Part shown: positions 25,956 to 33,941 of the stretch, one piece after another
How positions within the stretch are numbered: position 1 is the stretch's first letter
How the letters are laid out: each line of letters starts with the position of its first letter
From: a bacterium
GTDB lineage: Bacteria; SZUA-79; Acidulodesulfobacterales; Acidulodesulfobacteraceae
Length of the DNA stretch: 37,732 nt
Assembly (NCBI GenBank): GCA_021831025.1
Contig: JAKBNN010000066.1
Location: 1-37,732 of the forward strand
Direction of reading: 5' to 3'
Made by a program: the position numbers and the translations under genes
The notes under the pieces: generated by a model
What the model was told of the DNA's origin: nothing
Seen by the model: only the letters and a program-made list of their open reading frames with translations
Database searches by the model: none

Positions 25956-26696
25956 ATGCCGAGACTGTGCTTGTCCGTCGGAAACACGACATTGGATAAT
26001 ATATTTTCAGATATAGATTATGCTAATGCTAAAGGCGTTGAATTTTTAGAAATTAGATTCGATTTAATTAAAGAAACCGCCGCCTTGACTGTGTTAAATG
26101 ACCATCTTATTGCCAAAAAGATCTCTAAATTAATTTCTTATTCAAATGATAACGGTATAAATATAATCGGCACAAAAAGAGGTACGGAAAATTCCGCTAG
26201 GTTTGGATTCTTAAAATCGCTTGTAGAAATTGGGATACATTTTGTCGATATCGAGCTTGATATTTTAGAAAGATATTTAATAAAAGAATTTATTCTTTTT
26301 GCCCGCTCTAAAAACTCAAAGGTTATTCTGTCCGTTCATGATAATAGCAAGCCCATAAATTTACGGGATACGATTCAATATTATATCGATTCAAGCTTTT
26401 TCGGCGCAGATTTTTTTAAAATTGCCGATACGGCAAATTCAAGCGAAGACGCCTTAAATACACTTGAGAAAAACCAAAAACTCACCAAGATTAAAACGGA
26501 AGATTCGTCAACTTTTCCAGATTTTACCGTCTTTAGCATGGGTGAAAAAGGGAAAATAACAAGGGTTTTATCTTTGTTTTACGGTTCGTCGCTTGCGTAC
26601 TGCTCTTCCCCATCTGGAATAACGGCTCCCGGGCAAATTGGGGTCGATGAATTTAGAAGCGAGTATTTAAAGGTATCGGGTGCATACAAATTTTAA
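25956..26696 (+). CDS. aroD: Type I 3-dehydroquinate dehydratase AroD
   Basis: This is the third shikimate-pathway step, dehydrating 3-dehydroquinate by a Schiff-base mechanism. Counted from ATG 25956 the protein has 246 residues, with EFLEIRFD (29-36), the catalytic His in LSVHD (H128), the Schiff-base Lys in FFKIADTA (K155) and the substrate loop SMGEKGKITR...APGQIG. An in-frame TTG at 25950 is also possible. AAGGA at 25941-25945 is spaced better for the ATG. It follows the tautomerase closely and is probably co-transcribed. Confidence 0.9.
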   Translation: MPRLCLSVGNTTLDNIFSDIDYANAKGVEFLEIRFDLIKETAALTVLNDHLIAKKISKLISYSNDNGINIIGTKRGTENSARFGFLKSLVEIGIHFVDIELDILERYLIKEFILFARSKNSKVILSVHDNSKPINLRDTIQYYIDSSFFGADFFKIADTANSSEDALNTLEKNQKLTKIKTEDSSTFPDFTVFSMGEKGKITRVLSLFYGSSLAYCSSPSGITAPGQIGVDEFRSEYLKVSGAYKF

Positions 26697-26820
26697 CGCA
26701 TACGGGAAGAATGACGGGATGCTCCCATCTCTAAGTAAGGGATGCTTCGAAGAACAAACTTAAGGAACGAGCGGCGTGACGCGCAACGCGTAAGAGTGAT
26801 AAAATTATGGTAATACTATT
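26697..26820. other. Intergenic leader of pilB
   Basis: A 124-base gap whose middle (about 26705-26800) is richer in G and C than its surroundings, with runs such as GCGGCGTGACGCGC. It has no open frame of note and no T-run hairpin. It may be a decayed repeat or an unrecognised structured leader. No ribosome-binding site is obvious before the pilB ATG. Confidence 0.3.
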
Positions 26821-28548
26821 ATGGGCTTATTGATTAATAACTTATCTAAGACAAAAAGGCTCGGCGAGATTTTAATCGATGCAAAGCTTTTAAACCAGAC
26901 ACAGCTTGAAACCGCTCTTGTCGAGGCAAAAAAAAGAAATTTAAGATTAGGCGCGGCGTTAACAAACCTCGGAATTTTGTCGGAAGACAATATAATAGAT
27001 GCCTTGTCGTTGCAGCTTAATGTAAAAAAGATCAATTTATCGAAGATTATTATAGACCCGGCAGTCGGAAAAATTATACCCGAGTGGCTTTCAAGACAAT
27101 TTAAAATGGTAGGGATAAGCCTCTCAGACGGTATTTTTACCGTTGCCTTATCAGACCCTTTGAATGTCTTTGCAACCGATGCGTTAAGAAGGCATGTCCA
27201 TTACAATATAGAAATAGTTCTGGCAAAAGAACATGAAATAATAAGAGCAATAGATTTTGTTTATACGGCTAAAGATATATCAAAGGCTTCTTTCGGCCAG
27301 AATATTGCTACGAATACTCCCGGGGCGGCGGCAGGCTTTTATATCCCGCGGGCGGCGTCTGCAACGGTTAAAGAGGTTCTGGAGTCTGAGGACATAAATA
27401 TCATAAAGCTCGTAGATAACATTATATTTTCTGCCTCCAAAAACAGGGCTTCGGATATTCATATAGAGCCTTTGACCGATGAAATTATCGTCAGAGAGCG
27501 GGTTGACGGGGAGCTTATAGATGTAAACAGGATTCCGATCCAGTTTTTAAACCCCGTTATTGCAAGAATAAAAATAATGGCTAATATGGATATCGCCGAA
27601 AAAAGAAATCCTCAGGATTCGAGATTCGAAATAGATGTGGGCGGTAAAGATCTCGATGTCAGGGTTTCCATCGTTCCGATGATAAACGGAGAAAAGGCCG
27701 TTCTTAGATTATTGGATAAGTCTTTGAGCATTTCTAAAGTTTCGGATTTGCCTTTAGATAAAAATATAAAGGATAAAATTTTAAAAATAATATATAAAAA
27801 ATACGGACTGTTTCTTATAACCGGTCCTACCGGCTCCGGCAAAACGACGACGGCATATTCCGTAATTACGGAACTTAACAGTTTAAATAAGAATATAGTA
27901 ACGGTGGAAGACCCCGTTGAATACAAGATAAGGCATGTCAACCAGATTGAAGCTAATCTCAGGGGCGGGGTTAATTTTACTGGAGCTTTAAGGGCAATTT
28001 TAAGGCAGGACCCGGATATTATACTGGTGGGCGAAATAAGAGACGAAGAGTCGGCTCGAATTTCGATTCAGGCAGCGCTGACAGGCCACTTTGTCGTTTC
28101 TACGCTTCATACCCAGGATGCGTCTAATGCTATTTCAAGGCTCTTGGATATGAGGATAGAGCCGTTTTTAATTTCATCGTCGCTTATAGGAGCAGTCGGG
28201 CAAAGGTTAGTTAAAAAGTTGTGCGATAAATGCAAAAAGCCTTACACGCCTGAGCCGGCGGTTATTAAAGAGTTGAGGCTGTCTTCCGATGCCGCCTATA
28301 CATTTTATAGAGAAGCGGGATGCGATTTGTGCAGGGAGACCGGCTTTTACGGGAGGATTAGTATTATGGAACTTTTAATGCCAACGAGAAATATTCAAAA
28401 GTTAATAATCGAAAGGGCGGATTCGGCGCAAATTAGAAGCGAGGCTGTCAGGGAAGGGTTTATTCCATTAAGGACGGCAGGATTAAAAAGGGTTATAGAC
28501 GGCAGTACCACGCTTGAAGAGGTTATTCAAGCCACGCAGGATATATAA
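26821..28548 (+). CDS. pilB: Type IV pilus assembly ATPase PilB (GspE family)
   Basis: A cytoplasmic hexameric ATPase that powers pilus extension. The 575 residues have an N-terminal MshEN-like domain (about 12-150) and an ATPase core with Walker A GPTGSGKT (335-342), Asp box TVEDPVEY (361-368), Walker B around ILVGEIRD (401-408), His box STLHT (427-431) and the zinc tetracysteine C468/C471/C501/C504. The complete N-terminal part and tetracysteine favour PilB over the retraction ATPase PilT. pilC follows, but no pilT, pilMNOPQ or pilin gene lies in the window, so the rest of the machine is elsewhere. Confidence 0.93.
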   Translation: MGLLINNLSKTKRLGEILIDAKLLNQTQLETALVEAKKRNLRLGAALTNLGILSEDNIIDALSLQLNVKKINLSKIIIDPAVGKIIPEWLSRQFKMVGISLSDGIFTVALSDPLNVFATDALRRHVHYNIEIVLAKEHEIIRAIDFVYTAKDISKASFGQNIATNTPGAAAGFYIPRAASATVKEVLESEDINIIKLVDNIIFSASKNRASDIHIEPLTDEIIVRERVDGELIDVNRIPIQFLNPVIARIKIMANMDIAEKRNPQDSRFEIDVGGKDLDVRVSIVPMINGEKAVLRLLDKSLSISKVSDLPLDKNIKDKILKIIYKKYGLFLITGPTGSGKTTTAYSVITELNSLNKNIVTVEDPVEYKIRHVNQIEANLRGGVNFTGALRAILRQDPDIILVGEIRDEESARISIQAALTGHFVVSTLHTQDASNAISRLLDMRIEPFLISSSLIGAVGQRLVKKLCDKCKKPYTPEPAVIKELRLSSDAAYTFYREAGCDLCRETGFYGRISIMELLMPTRNIQKLIIERADSAQIRSEAVREGFIPLRTAGLKRVIDGSTTLEEVIQATQDI

Positions 28549-28614
28549 AACCCGCGTTGGCGGCATGCCCCCTTAAAGCCCGTAAAATAAAATCGGAAAG
28601 AATGGCGGTATATT

Positions 28615-29829
28615 ATGACTATTTACAGTTATAGGGCAAGGGATAAATCGGGAAAACTCGTGGTCGGAAGGCTGGAAGCCGCATCGCCTATTTCCGCCGA
28701 AAAACAGATAGAGGATTTACGGCTTATCCCGATACATGTGGAAGAGGCGACGAGTTTTTCCTGGGGGGACATATTCCCAATCCTTCAGACGGTATCCAAA
28801 AAGGATGTAATTATTTTTTCAAGACAATTAGCTACGCTTTACCAATCAGGAGTTCCGCTTACAAAAAGTTTAGATTCCTTAATAGAATTTACCAGAAACA
28901 GGAAATTTAAAGCTATTTTAAACGGGGTTAAACAGGATGTCGAAAGCGGTCAAACCCTTTCTCAAAGTCTGGCAAGGCATCCGAATGTTTTTTCGGAAAT
29001 TTATGTCAATATGGTAGAGGTCGGGGAAACAAGCGGGCTTTTGTATGACATACTCGTAAGGCTTGCGCTCTTAATGGAAAAGGATATGGCAGTTAAATCA
29101 AAAGTGAGAAGCGCCACATTCTATCCGAAAATAGTATTATCTGCCATTGTTATTGCCGTAGTTATCCTTGTCGGATTTGTAATACCGAAATTTGCTATGC
29201 TTTACAAGAGTTTTAATGTTCCGCTTCCCTTGGAAACAAGGATTTTGGTTGCAATATCGAATTTTTTCGTAAATTACTGGTATATAATTTTTGGGGCGGC
29301 TGTAGGAGCGGTTATTGCCGTAAAGTTATTTCTAAACTCCAAAAGCGGAAGACTTTGGTGGGATGAATACAAGTTGAAAGTACCTATTTTCGGAAGTATA
29401 TTTTACAAATCCATGATGGGCCAGTTTACAAGGATTTTTGGGCTGTTATTTCAAAGCGGGCTGCCGATTAACAGGTCCTTTGAGCTAATTAGAAATGCCG
29501 TAAACAATAAATTTTTTACCAAAAAAATAGATGAAATACAATTAGATGTTACAAAGGGGGAATCCATCTCCAACAGTTTTAAAAATTCCAAAATATTTTC
29601 GAGCATCGTAATTCAAATGGTAAGCGTCGGGGAGGAAACCGGGCATATAGACGAAATGCTTGCGAAGGTTTCCGATTACTTTGACGAAGATTTAGACCAT
29701 CAGCTCAGTATGCTTCAGGCAAGCATAGAACCCGTTCTTTTAACCATAATTTTCGGCATGGTCCTTTTCCTTGCGTTAGCAATTTACTTGCCTATAATAG
29801 ATGTTATAAACTTTGTAAAGCGGGGGTAA
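28615..29829 (+). CDS. pilC: Type IV pilus platform protein PilC (GspF family)
   Basis: The inner-membrane platform on which PilB acts. The 404 residues show a YSYRARDKSGK start (5-15), two GspF domains (about 65-190 and 265-395), each with the FSRQLATLYQSGVPL or FTRIFGLLFQSGLPI pattern, and three membrane helices near 172-190, 218-238 and 372-395. The spacing of 66 bases to pilB is normal. Its TAA stop lies within the TAAAC repeat that flanks a mobile element, so the element inserted exactly at the gene end without changing the protein. Confidence 0.92.
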   Translation: MTIYSYRARDKSGKLVVGRLEAASPISAEKQIEDLRLIPIHVEEATSFSWGDIFPILQTVSKKDVIIFSRQLATLYQSGVPLTKSLDSLIEFTRNRKFKAILNGVKQDVESGQTLSQSLARHPNVFSEIYVNMVEVGETSGLLYDILVRLALLMEKDMAVKSKVRSATFYPKIVLSAIVIAVVILVGFVIPKFAMLYKSFNVPLPLETRILVAISNFFVNYWYIIFGAAVGAVIAVKLFLNSKSGRLWWDEYKLKVPIFGSIFYKSMMGQFTRIFGLLFQSGLPINRSFELIRNAVNNKFFTKKIDEIQLDVTKGESISNSFKNSKIFSSIVIQMVSVGEETGHIDEMLAKVSDYFDEDLDHQLSMLQASIEPVLLTIIFGMVLFLALAIYLPIIDVINFVKRG

Positions 29830-29831
29830 AC

Positions 29832-30025
29832 CCCAAATTTGCCGATAGAAATCAATAAATTAACCTCAATAGCTTAAAAACACTGGATTACCGCTTCGCT
29901 CTCGACCTTTGGTCTCGTGAAGTTTCAAAGAAACTTTCCCACTGAAGCGGGTTGGGACATTGAGGATATTAAACGTTTCACCCAACGGATGTCATTCCCG
30001 CGTAGGCGGGAATCCAGTGTTTGGG
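29832..30025. mobile_element. 194-bp MITE-like element with TAAAC duplication at the pilC stop
   Basis: It begins CCCAAATTTGCCGATAGAAA like the element at 21541 and ends GTTTGGG. TAAAC flanks both sides (29827-29831 and 30026-30030). Internal parts shared with the other elements are AAGTTTC/GAAACTT, GAAGCGGGTTGGGACA and TCATTCCCGCG...GCGGGAATCCAG. The right end matches the left only in the outer six bases, so it may be a rearranged family member. The rest of this gap, 30031-30120, is AT-rich and without features. Confidence 0.8.
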
Positions 30026-30123
30026 TAAACTTATAGGTTTGCAAAGTTACTCGCCGGTTCAGAAAATAAAACCTTATAATTTTTGATATTAGAACATTTT
30101 TTTATTTTTTTGTTTTTTTTTGC

Positions 30124-30152
30124 TTGACAAGAATTTTAGAATATTCTATATT
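30124..30152 (+). promoter_or_regulatory. Sigma-70-type promoter of the ArsR-family gene
   Basis: TTGACA (30124-30129), a 17-base spacer and TATATT (30147-30152) form a near-consensus promoter. Transcription would begin near 30159, leaving a short leader before ATG 30176. The operator-like palindrome lies inside the spacer. Confidence 0.8.
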
Positions 30153-30160
30153 TAGAATAT
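30135..30160. promoter_or_regulatory. Putative ArsR operator: palindrome plus direct repeat
   Basis: TAGAATATTCTA (30137-30148) is a perfect 12-base palindrome between the -35 and -10 boxes. TTTAGAATAT occurs at 30135-30144 and again at 30151-30160, a 16-base period. A bound dimer here would block RNA polymerase, which fits autorepression. The shorter TTTAGAA at 30644-30650, before shdrC1, could be a weak related site. Confidence 0.65.
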
Positions 30161-30175
30161 ACGCATAATTGTGAT

Positions 30176-30589
30176 ATGTTATATCACCAAGTAAGTAAAA
30201 AAATGGGGAAAATGAAAAAAGAGTTCTGTGCCGACGATGAAAATTTGAACAGAAAATGCAAGGAATTGGCTTATATTTTTAAGCTGCTGTCCAATCCGAC
30301 AAGACTCGGAATTCTTTGTATTGTTGAAGGTGAAGAAGTCAGCGTAAACGATATATCTTCCGCCCTCGGAAAATCCCAATCTAACATTTCCCAACATTTA
30401 GCCGTTTTAAGAAATACCGCAATGGTCGATTACAAAAGAAAAGACAATAAGCTTTTGTATTATTTAAAAAATTCTAAAATAAGACAATTAATAAAAGACA
30501 TAAAAGAGATCAAAGACGCAAAGGATTTTAAGGATATAAGAATATCTGACGATATCTTTCCTGAAACAGATGGCAGCACTGGTCCTTGA
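30176..30589 (+). CDS. ArsR-family repressor, candidate sulfur-responsive regulator of the shdr genes
   Basis: A 137-residue winged-helix repressor. LAYIFKLLSNPTRLGILCIV (31-50) and the recognition helix region SQSNISQHLAVLRN (67-80) are ArsR-like. Position, 210 bases ahead of shdrC1 on the same strand, matches sHdrR-type regulators of known shdr clusters. Those proteins sense sulfane sulfur with a Cys in the ILC motif and a second Cys near the C-terminus. Here C48 is in ILC, but the C-terminal Cys is missing; C18 and C28 are N-terminal instead. ATGs at 30203 and 30212 are alternative starts, and the shortest form still keeps C18. Sulfur sensing is inference; metal sensing is the alternative. 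Confidence 0.85.
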   Translation: MLYHQVSKKMGKMKKEFCADDENLNRKCKELAYIFKLLSNPTRLGILCIVEGEEVSVNDISSALGKSQSNISQHLAVLRNTAMVDYKRKDNKLLYYLKNSKIRQLIKDIKEIKDAKDFKDIRISDDIFPETDGSTGP

Positions 30590-30650
30590 GCAGTACCGCT
30601 TCCATAGTTTAAAATTCAAATTTCCGCGTAGTGTTTTTTATTTTTTAGAA

Positions 30651-30681
30651 GGTTATTTTTTTGCTTCTGCAAAAAATAACC
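30651..30681. promoter_or_regulatory. Hairpin upstream of shdrC1
   Basis: GGTTATTTTTTTGC (30651-30664) pairs with GCAAAAAATAACC (30669-30681), with one unpaired T and a 4-base loop. It lies 118 bases before shdrC1. It may be the arsR transcript end, an attenuator or a protein site. A second, imperfect inverted repeat (AAGTTGC/GCGACTT) lies at 30749-30765. Confidence 0.5.
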
Positions 30682-30799
30682 ATGTTGGAATTATGTCAAA
30701 AATTAATCAATAAAATATCAAAAAGATCGACGAATACTTACGCCCTAAAAGTTGCGAAGCGACTTGATTAAAATATATAAATATGAGGAGGTATTTTAA

Positions 30800-31534
30800 A
30801 TGAGTGAAGAAACAAAAAATCCTATCACAGAAAAGATTGAAAGCACCAAGGGGGGGCATTTTTATAAGGAAATCATGAAAGATTTCCGTATTAAAGAGTC
30901 CCTTCACGGTTGTTTGAATTGCGGAACCTGCGTGGCTAATTGTCCCGCCGCCGCTTTTTACGATTATTCCCCGCGTGAAGTCTGCCAGATGATAATCGAG
31001 GGCGACGAAGAGACGATAGAAGAGTATATGAAGGGCAAAATTTGGAATTGCGCCCAGTGCTATAGTTGCAAATACAGGTGTCCAAAAGAAAACTCAGCAG
31101 CGGATATCGTTATGGCTATGAGAGAGATTGCCGTTAGAGAAGGTCTTGCGGCAGAAGCGCTTGCAGGTTATACAAGAATTGCAAAATTGGTTCTTACAAG
31201 GGGAAACCAGTTAGCTCCCGATATGCTTTCTCCCGATGCATTTCCCGATTGGGGTCCCAGAATGATAGAGTTGTCATCCAAAAAAATGGAGATGAGAGAG
31301 GAACTTTTTGAAGGGTTTCCTGGCATGAATGTCGTAGATAGAGCATGGGCAGCCGAAGATTATACTATATACGAAATGCAAAAGATATGGGAAGAAAGCG
31401 GAGCGCTCGAGAAGGTTGGAACGGTGTTCCCCTTTTTAGTCGATATCGTTCAAGAGGATATGGAGGACAAGGCGGAAGAAATGGAAGCTAAAATTCAGGA
31501 AAAAAAAGAAAAATTGGAAGCGTCTAAAAAATAA
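30800..31534 (+). CDS. shdrC1: sHdrC1-like iron-sulfur subunit
   Basis: A 244-residue ferredoxin-like electron-transfer subunit of the heterodisulfide-reductase-like complex. It has two cubane [4Fe-4S] motifs: C38xxC41xxC44xxxC48P and C84xxC87xxC90xxxC94P. A helical C-terminal half ends in a Lys/Glu-rich coiled-coil-like tail. The length is in the range of the larger HdrC subunit (C1) of sHdr complexes. It opens the shdr operon and has a strong GAGGAGGT site. The order C1-B1-A-C2-B2 matches sulfur oxidisers and not methanogens. Confidence 0.9.
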   Translation: MSEETKNPITEKIESTKGGHFYKEIMKDFRIKESLHGCLNCGTCVANCPAAAFYDYSPREVCQMIIEGDEETIEEYMKGKIWNCAQCYSCKYRCPKENSAADIVMAMREIAVREGLAAEALAGYTRIAKLVLTRGNQLAPDMLSPDAFPDWGPRMIELSSKKMEMREELFEGFPGMNVVDRAWAAEDYTIYEMQKIWEESGALEKVGTVFPFLVDIVQEDMEDKAEEMEAKIQEKKEKLEASKK

Positions 31535-31550
31535 AATAAACTATATCTAA

Positions 31551-31600
31551 AAAGACTAGGTTACCGCCGAAGCGGGTTGGGACAAGGTTAAAGTTTTATA
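31551..31600. repeat. Fragment of the palindromic repeat family between shdrC1 and shdrB1
   Basis: CGCCGAAGCGGGTTGGGACA (31565-31584) matches the core found inside the elements at 29832 and, inverted, at 35572. No terminal repeats or target duplication are visible, so this is a partial copy lying within the operon. Confidence 0.5.
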
Positions 31601-31627
31601 AAAATATTATAAATTTTGGAGGGCATT

Positions 31628-32719
31628 ATGTCTTATGAAATAAATGATGTCAAAACGGGAATAAACCATGGGAAAGGCATGAATTACCATGTTCACGATA
31701 TAAGGGCGGAGATGAAAAAATTGGAAGAAGAGGGCGAGATTAAGATTGCCCATCTAATCGGTCCTTATAAAGAAGAAGAGGTTATGTACGGAATAAAAAA
31801 AAGGGTTCCTTTAGATATGCATTATCAGCATAAAAGCTGCGGACAATGCGCCAATCTTCCGGGGGTTCCAAGGTCGAATTTTTATTACAGGGATAAGCTG
31901 GGAATTAAATACTACAACGATATGCAGCAAACTTCCTGCACCGCCTGGAATTATCATGCATCAGGACTCGGCAATCTTGTTCAGTTAGCGTCCGTTGCCG
32001 CCAGAAACTGGCATAGGGCTTATGAAGAAGGCTATAATTTCACGATACACTGCGTTACAAGTTTCGGCAACTATCTTGAGATGAGGCATCTTCTTGTCGG
32101 CAATAAAGAACTTAGGGATTCCGTAAAGAAGGTTCTTGCAAAACTCGGGAGAGAACTTGTTATCCCTGAAGAAATTATTCATGACAGCGAAATTGCGTAT
32201 GCCCTGAGGGATAAGATACTGGCGAGCGCCGATCCAAAAAGACTCGAAGGGATCAAAGGATTAAGGGCTGTCGAACATTACGGATGCCATTTCTTTAAGC
32301 AGGTATCGGACGATATTATCGGCGGAAAAAGACCGATAGTTGTCGGAGGTCTTGCTTCCACGCTGGGCGTTCAAATGGAAGAGTATTCAAAATGGTTTAT
32401 GTGTTGCGGCTTCGGCTTCAGGCATATTCTTGTCAATAGGGAATTTACAAGGTCCGCTCAAAACATTAAGCTGAAAGCCATTAAACAAGAGGTAGATCCC
32501 GATATGATATTAGTTAACTGCACAGGCTGCGGAACAACTTTTGATAAAACGCAATGGATACAGAAGGTCGTCGGAGAAGATTATCATTACCCGGTTGTAT
32601 TCTATTCCCAGCTTGCGGCGCTTGCTTTAGGCGCCCATCCGTTTAAAGAGGCCGGTTTAAACTTTCATGTAACGCCCGTCGAACCGCTTTTAGACAAGAT
32701 GGGTATAGCATATAATTAA
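31628..32719 (+). CDS. shdrB1: sHdrB1-like CCG-domain subunit
   Basis: A 363-residue HdrB-type subunit. In HdrB proteins, paired CCG domains ligate [4Fe-4S] clusters where disulfide or thiol chemistry takes place. The second CCG domain is clear: C220, C259-C260-G and C298xxC301. The first is irregular: C71xxC74, C104 and C142 without a CC pair, so its cluster may differ from classical HdrB. An in-frame TTG at 31616 overlaps the GGAGGG ribosome site, so ATG 31628 is the better start. A GGGGACAG palindrome separates it from shdrA. Confidence 0.88.
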   Translation: MSYEINDVKTGINHGKGMNYHVHDIRAEMKKLEEEGEIKIAHLIGPYKEEEVMYGIKKRVPLDMHYQHKSCGQCANLPGVPRSNFYYRDKLGIKYYNDMQQTSCTAWNYHASGLGNLVQLASVAARNWHRAYEEGYNFTIHCVTSFGNYLEMRHLLVGNKELRDSVKKVLAKLGRELVIPEEIIHDSEIAYALRDKILASADPKRLEGIKGLRAVEHYGCHFFKQVSDDIIGGKRPIVVGGLASTLGVQMEEYSKWFMCCGFGFRHILVNREFTRSAQNIKLKAIKQEVDPDMILVNCTGCGTTFDKTQWIQKVVGEDYHYPVVFYSQLAALALGAHPFKEAGLNFHVTPVEPLLDKMGIAYN

Positions 32720-32744
32720 ATATAAATATTAAATTATTAAATAA

Positions 32745-32768
32745 GGGGACAGACTTAAGTCCGTCCCC
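32745..32768. repeat. GGGGACAG palindrome between shdrB1 and shdrA
   Basis: GGGGACAGACTT and AAGTCCGTCCCC form a 24-base palindrome with one mismatch, related to the copy at 18852. No T-run follows. Inside the operon it could protect the upstream mRNA end or reduce read-through into shdrA. Confidence 0.7.
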
Positions 32769-32820
32769 AAAACAACATTTAAAAAAGTAAAATTATATTC
32801 ATTAAAGGAGGTATTTTAAG

Positions 32821-33870
32821 GTGAAAACTGTTTTGGTAATCGGCGGAGGAGTTACTGGACTTAAAGCTGCATCGGAACTTGCAGGAATGGGTTATAATGT
32901 TTCTTTGGTTGAAAAGGAAGATTATTTGGGCGGGCAGGTGGTAAAGCATAAATATTATAAGCTTGCACCGGATTTAAGACCGGCGGGAGATGTAATAGAC
33001 CCTGTTATTAAAGCCGTAGAAAGTAATTCGAATATTAAAGTGCATAAGCATTCGCGCGTAGTAGCCGTTTCCGGCAACGCCCCCGAATTTAAGGCAAAGA
33101 TAAAAAATTCAAAGGGCGAAAGCGAGGAGACTTTTGGGGCGATTGTCGTGGCTACCGGATTCGAACACTTTGACCCGATCGTAAAGCAAGAATACGGCTA
33201 TGGGAGATTTAAGGATGTCGTCACAAATTCCGAGGTCGAAGAGATGCTTAATCCTAACGGTCCGACAAAAGGGGAATTAAAAAGACCGTCAGACGGTAAG
33301 GTTCCAAAAAAGATTGCAATCTTTCAGTGTGTCGGTTCCCGCGATAAGCAGGTAGGCAACCCTTATTGTTGCAGGGTAGGCTGTGTCGTTTCCACAAAGC
33401 AGGCAATAGAAATAAAGGAAAAATGTCCCGATTCTGAGGTTTATGTTTATTATATGGATATGAGAATGTTTGGAAGGGGTTGGGAAGAACTTTACGGTAA
33501 AGCCATGGAAGATTACGAAGTAATATTCACCAGAGGCAGGGGCGCGGAAGTTACGCTTAAGAATCAGCAGCTTTCATTAAGGGCGGAAGAAACCGTCATG
33601 AACAGGCCGATACAACATTCGGTCGATATGATTATTCTTGCGGCAGGAATTGCGGCGGGAGACGGAACGATAGATGCCGCAAAAGTTTTAGGCATTAAGC
33701 AAAACGATTACGGGTTTCTTGCTCCGAAAGATGATTTTTTAAGTCCCAACGAATCGTCTAAGGCAGGCATATATATTGCCGGCGCCGATAAGGGACCGTT
33801 GGACATCGAAAATTGCATAGTCGAAGGCGCGGCGGTTGCGGCAAAAGTGGCAAGCAATTTAAAAAATTAA
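32821..33870 (+). CDS. shdrA: sHdrA-like FAD subunit
   Basis: The flavoprotein subunit, 349 residues, the short form typical of sHdr; methanogen HdrA is about 650 residues and carries extra ferredoxin domains. VLVIGGGVTGLKAA (4-17) binds FAD, with VVATGFEHFDP and a late AGADKGPLDIENCIVEG completing the nucleotide fold. C170 in QCVGSRD and C183/C184/C188 in YCCRVGC form the conserved iron-sulfur site of HdrA proteins. The start is GTG with AAAGGAGGT before it. Its 13-base leader GGAGGTATTTTAA is identical to that of shdrC1. Confidence 0.92.
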   Translation: MKTVLVIGGGVTGLKAASELAGMGYNVSLVEKEDYLGGQVVKHKYYKLAPDLRPAGDVIDPVIKAVESNSNIKVHKHSRVVAVSGNAPEFKAKIKNSKGESEETFGAIVVATGFEHFDPIVKQEYGYGRFKDVVTNSEVEEMLNPNGPTKGELKRPSDGKVPKKIAIFQCVGSRDKQVGNPYCCRVGCVVSTKQAIEIKEKCPDSEVYVYYMDMRMFGRGWEELYGKAMEDYEVIFTRGRGAEVTLKNQQLSLRAEETVMNRPIQHSVDMIILAAGIAAGDGTIDAAKVLGIKQNDYGFLAPKDDFLSPNESSKAGIYIAGADKGPLDIENCIVEGAAVAAKVASNLKN

Positions 33871-33941
33871 CGCTTAAAATTAATATTAATAATATAAATG
33901 GTTGATAATGTTAATAAAATAAGATTTATAAGGAGTCTATA

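Noticed and set aside
30749..30779. TTGCGA-16-TATATA promoter for shdrC1
   Set aside because: The predicted transcript would begin inside the ribosome-binding site, so a functional promoter here is unlikely.
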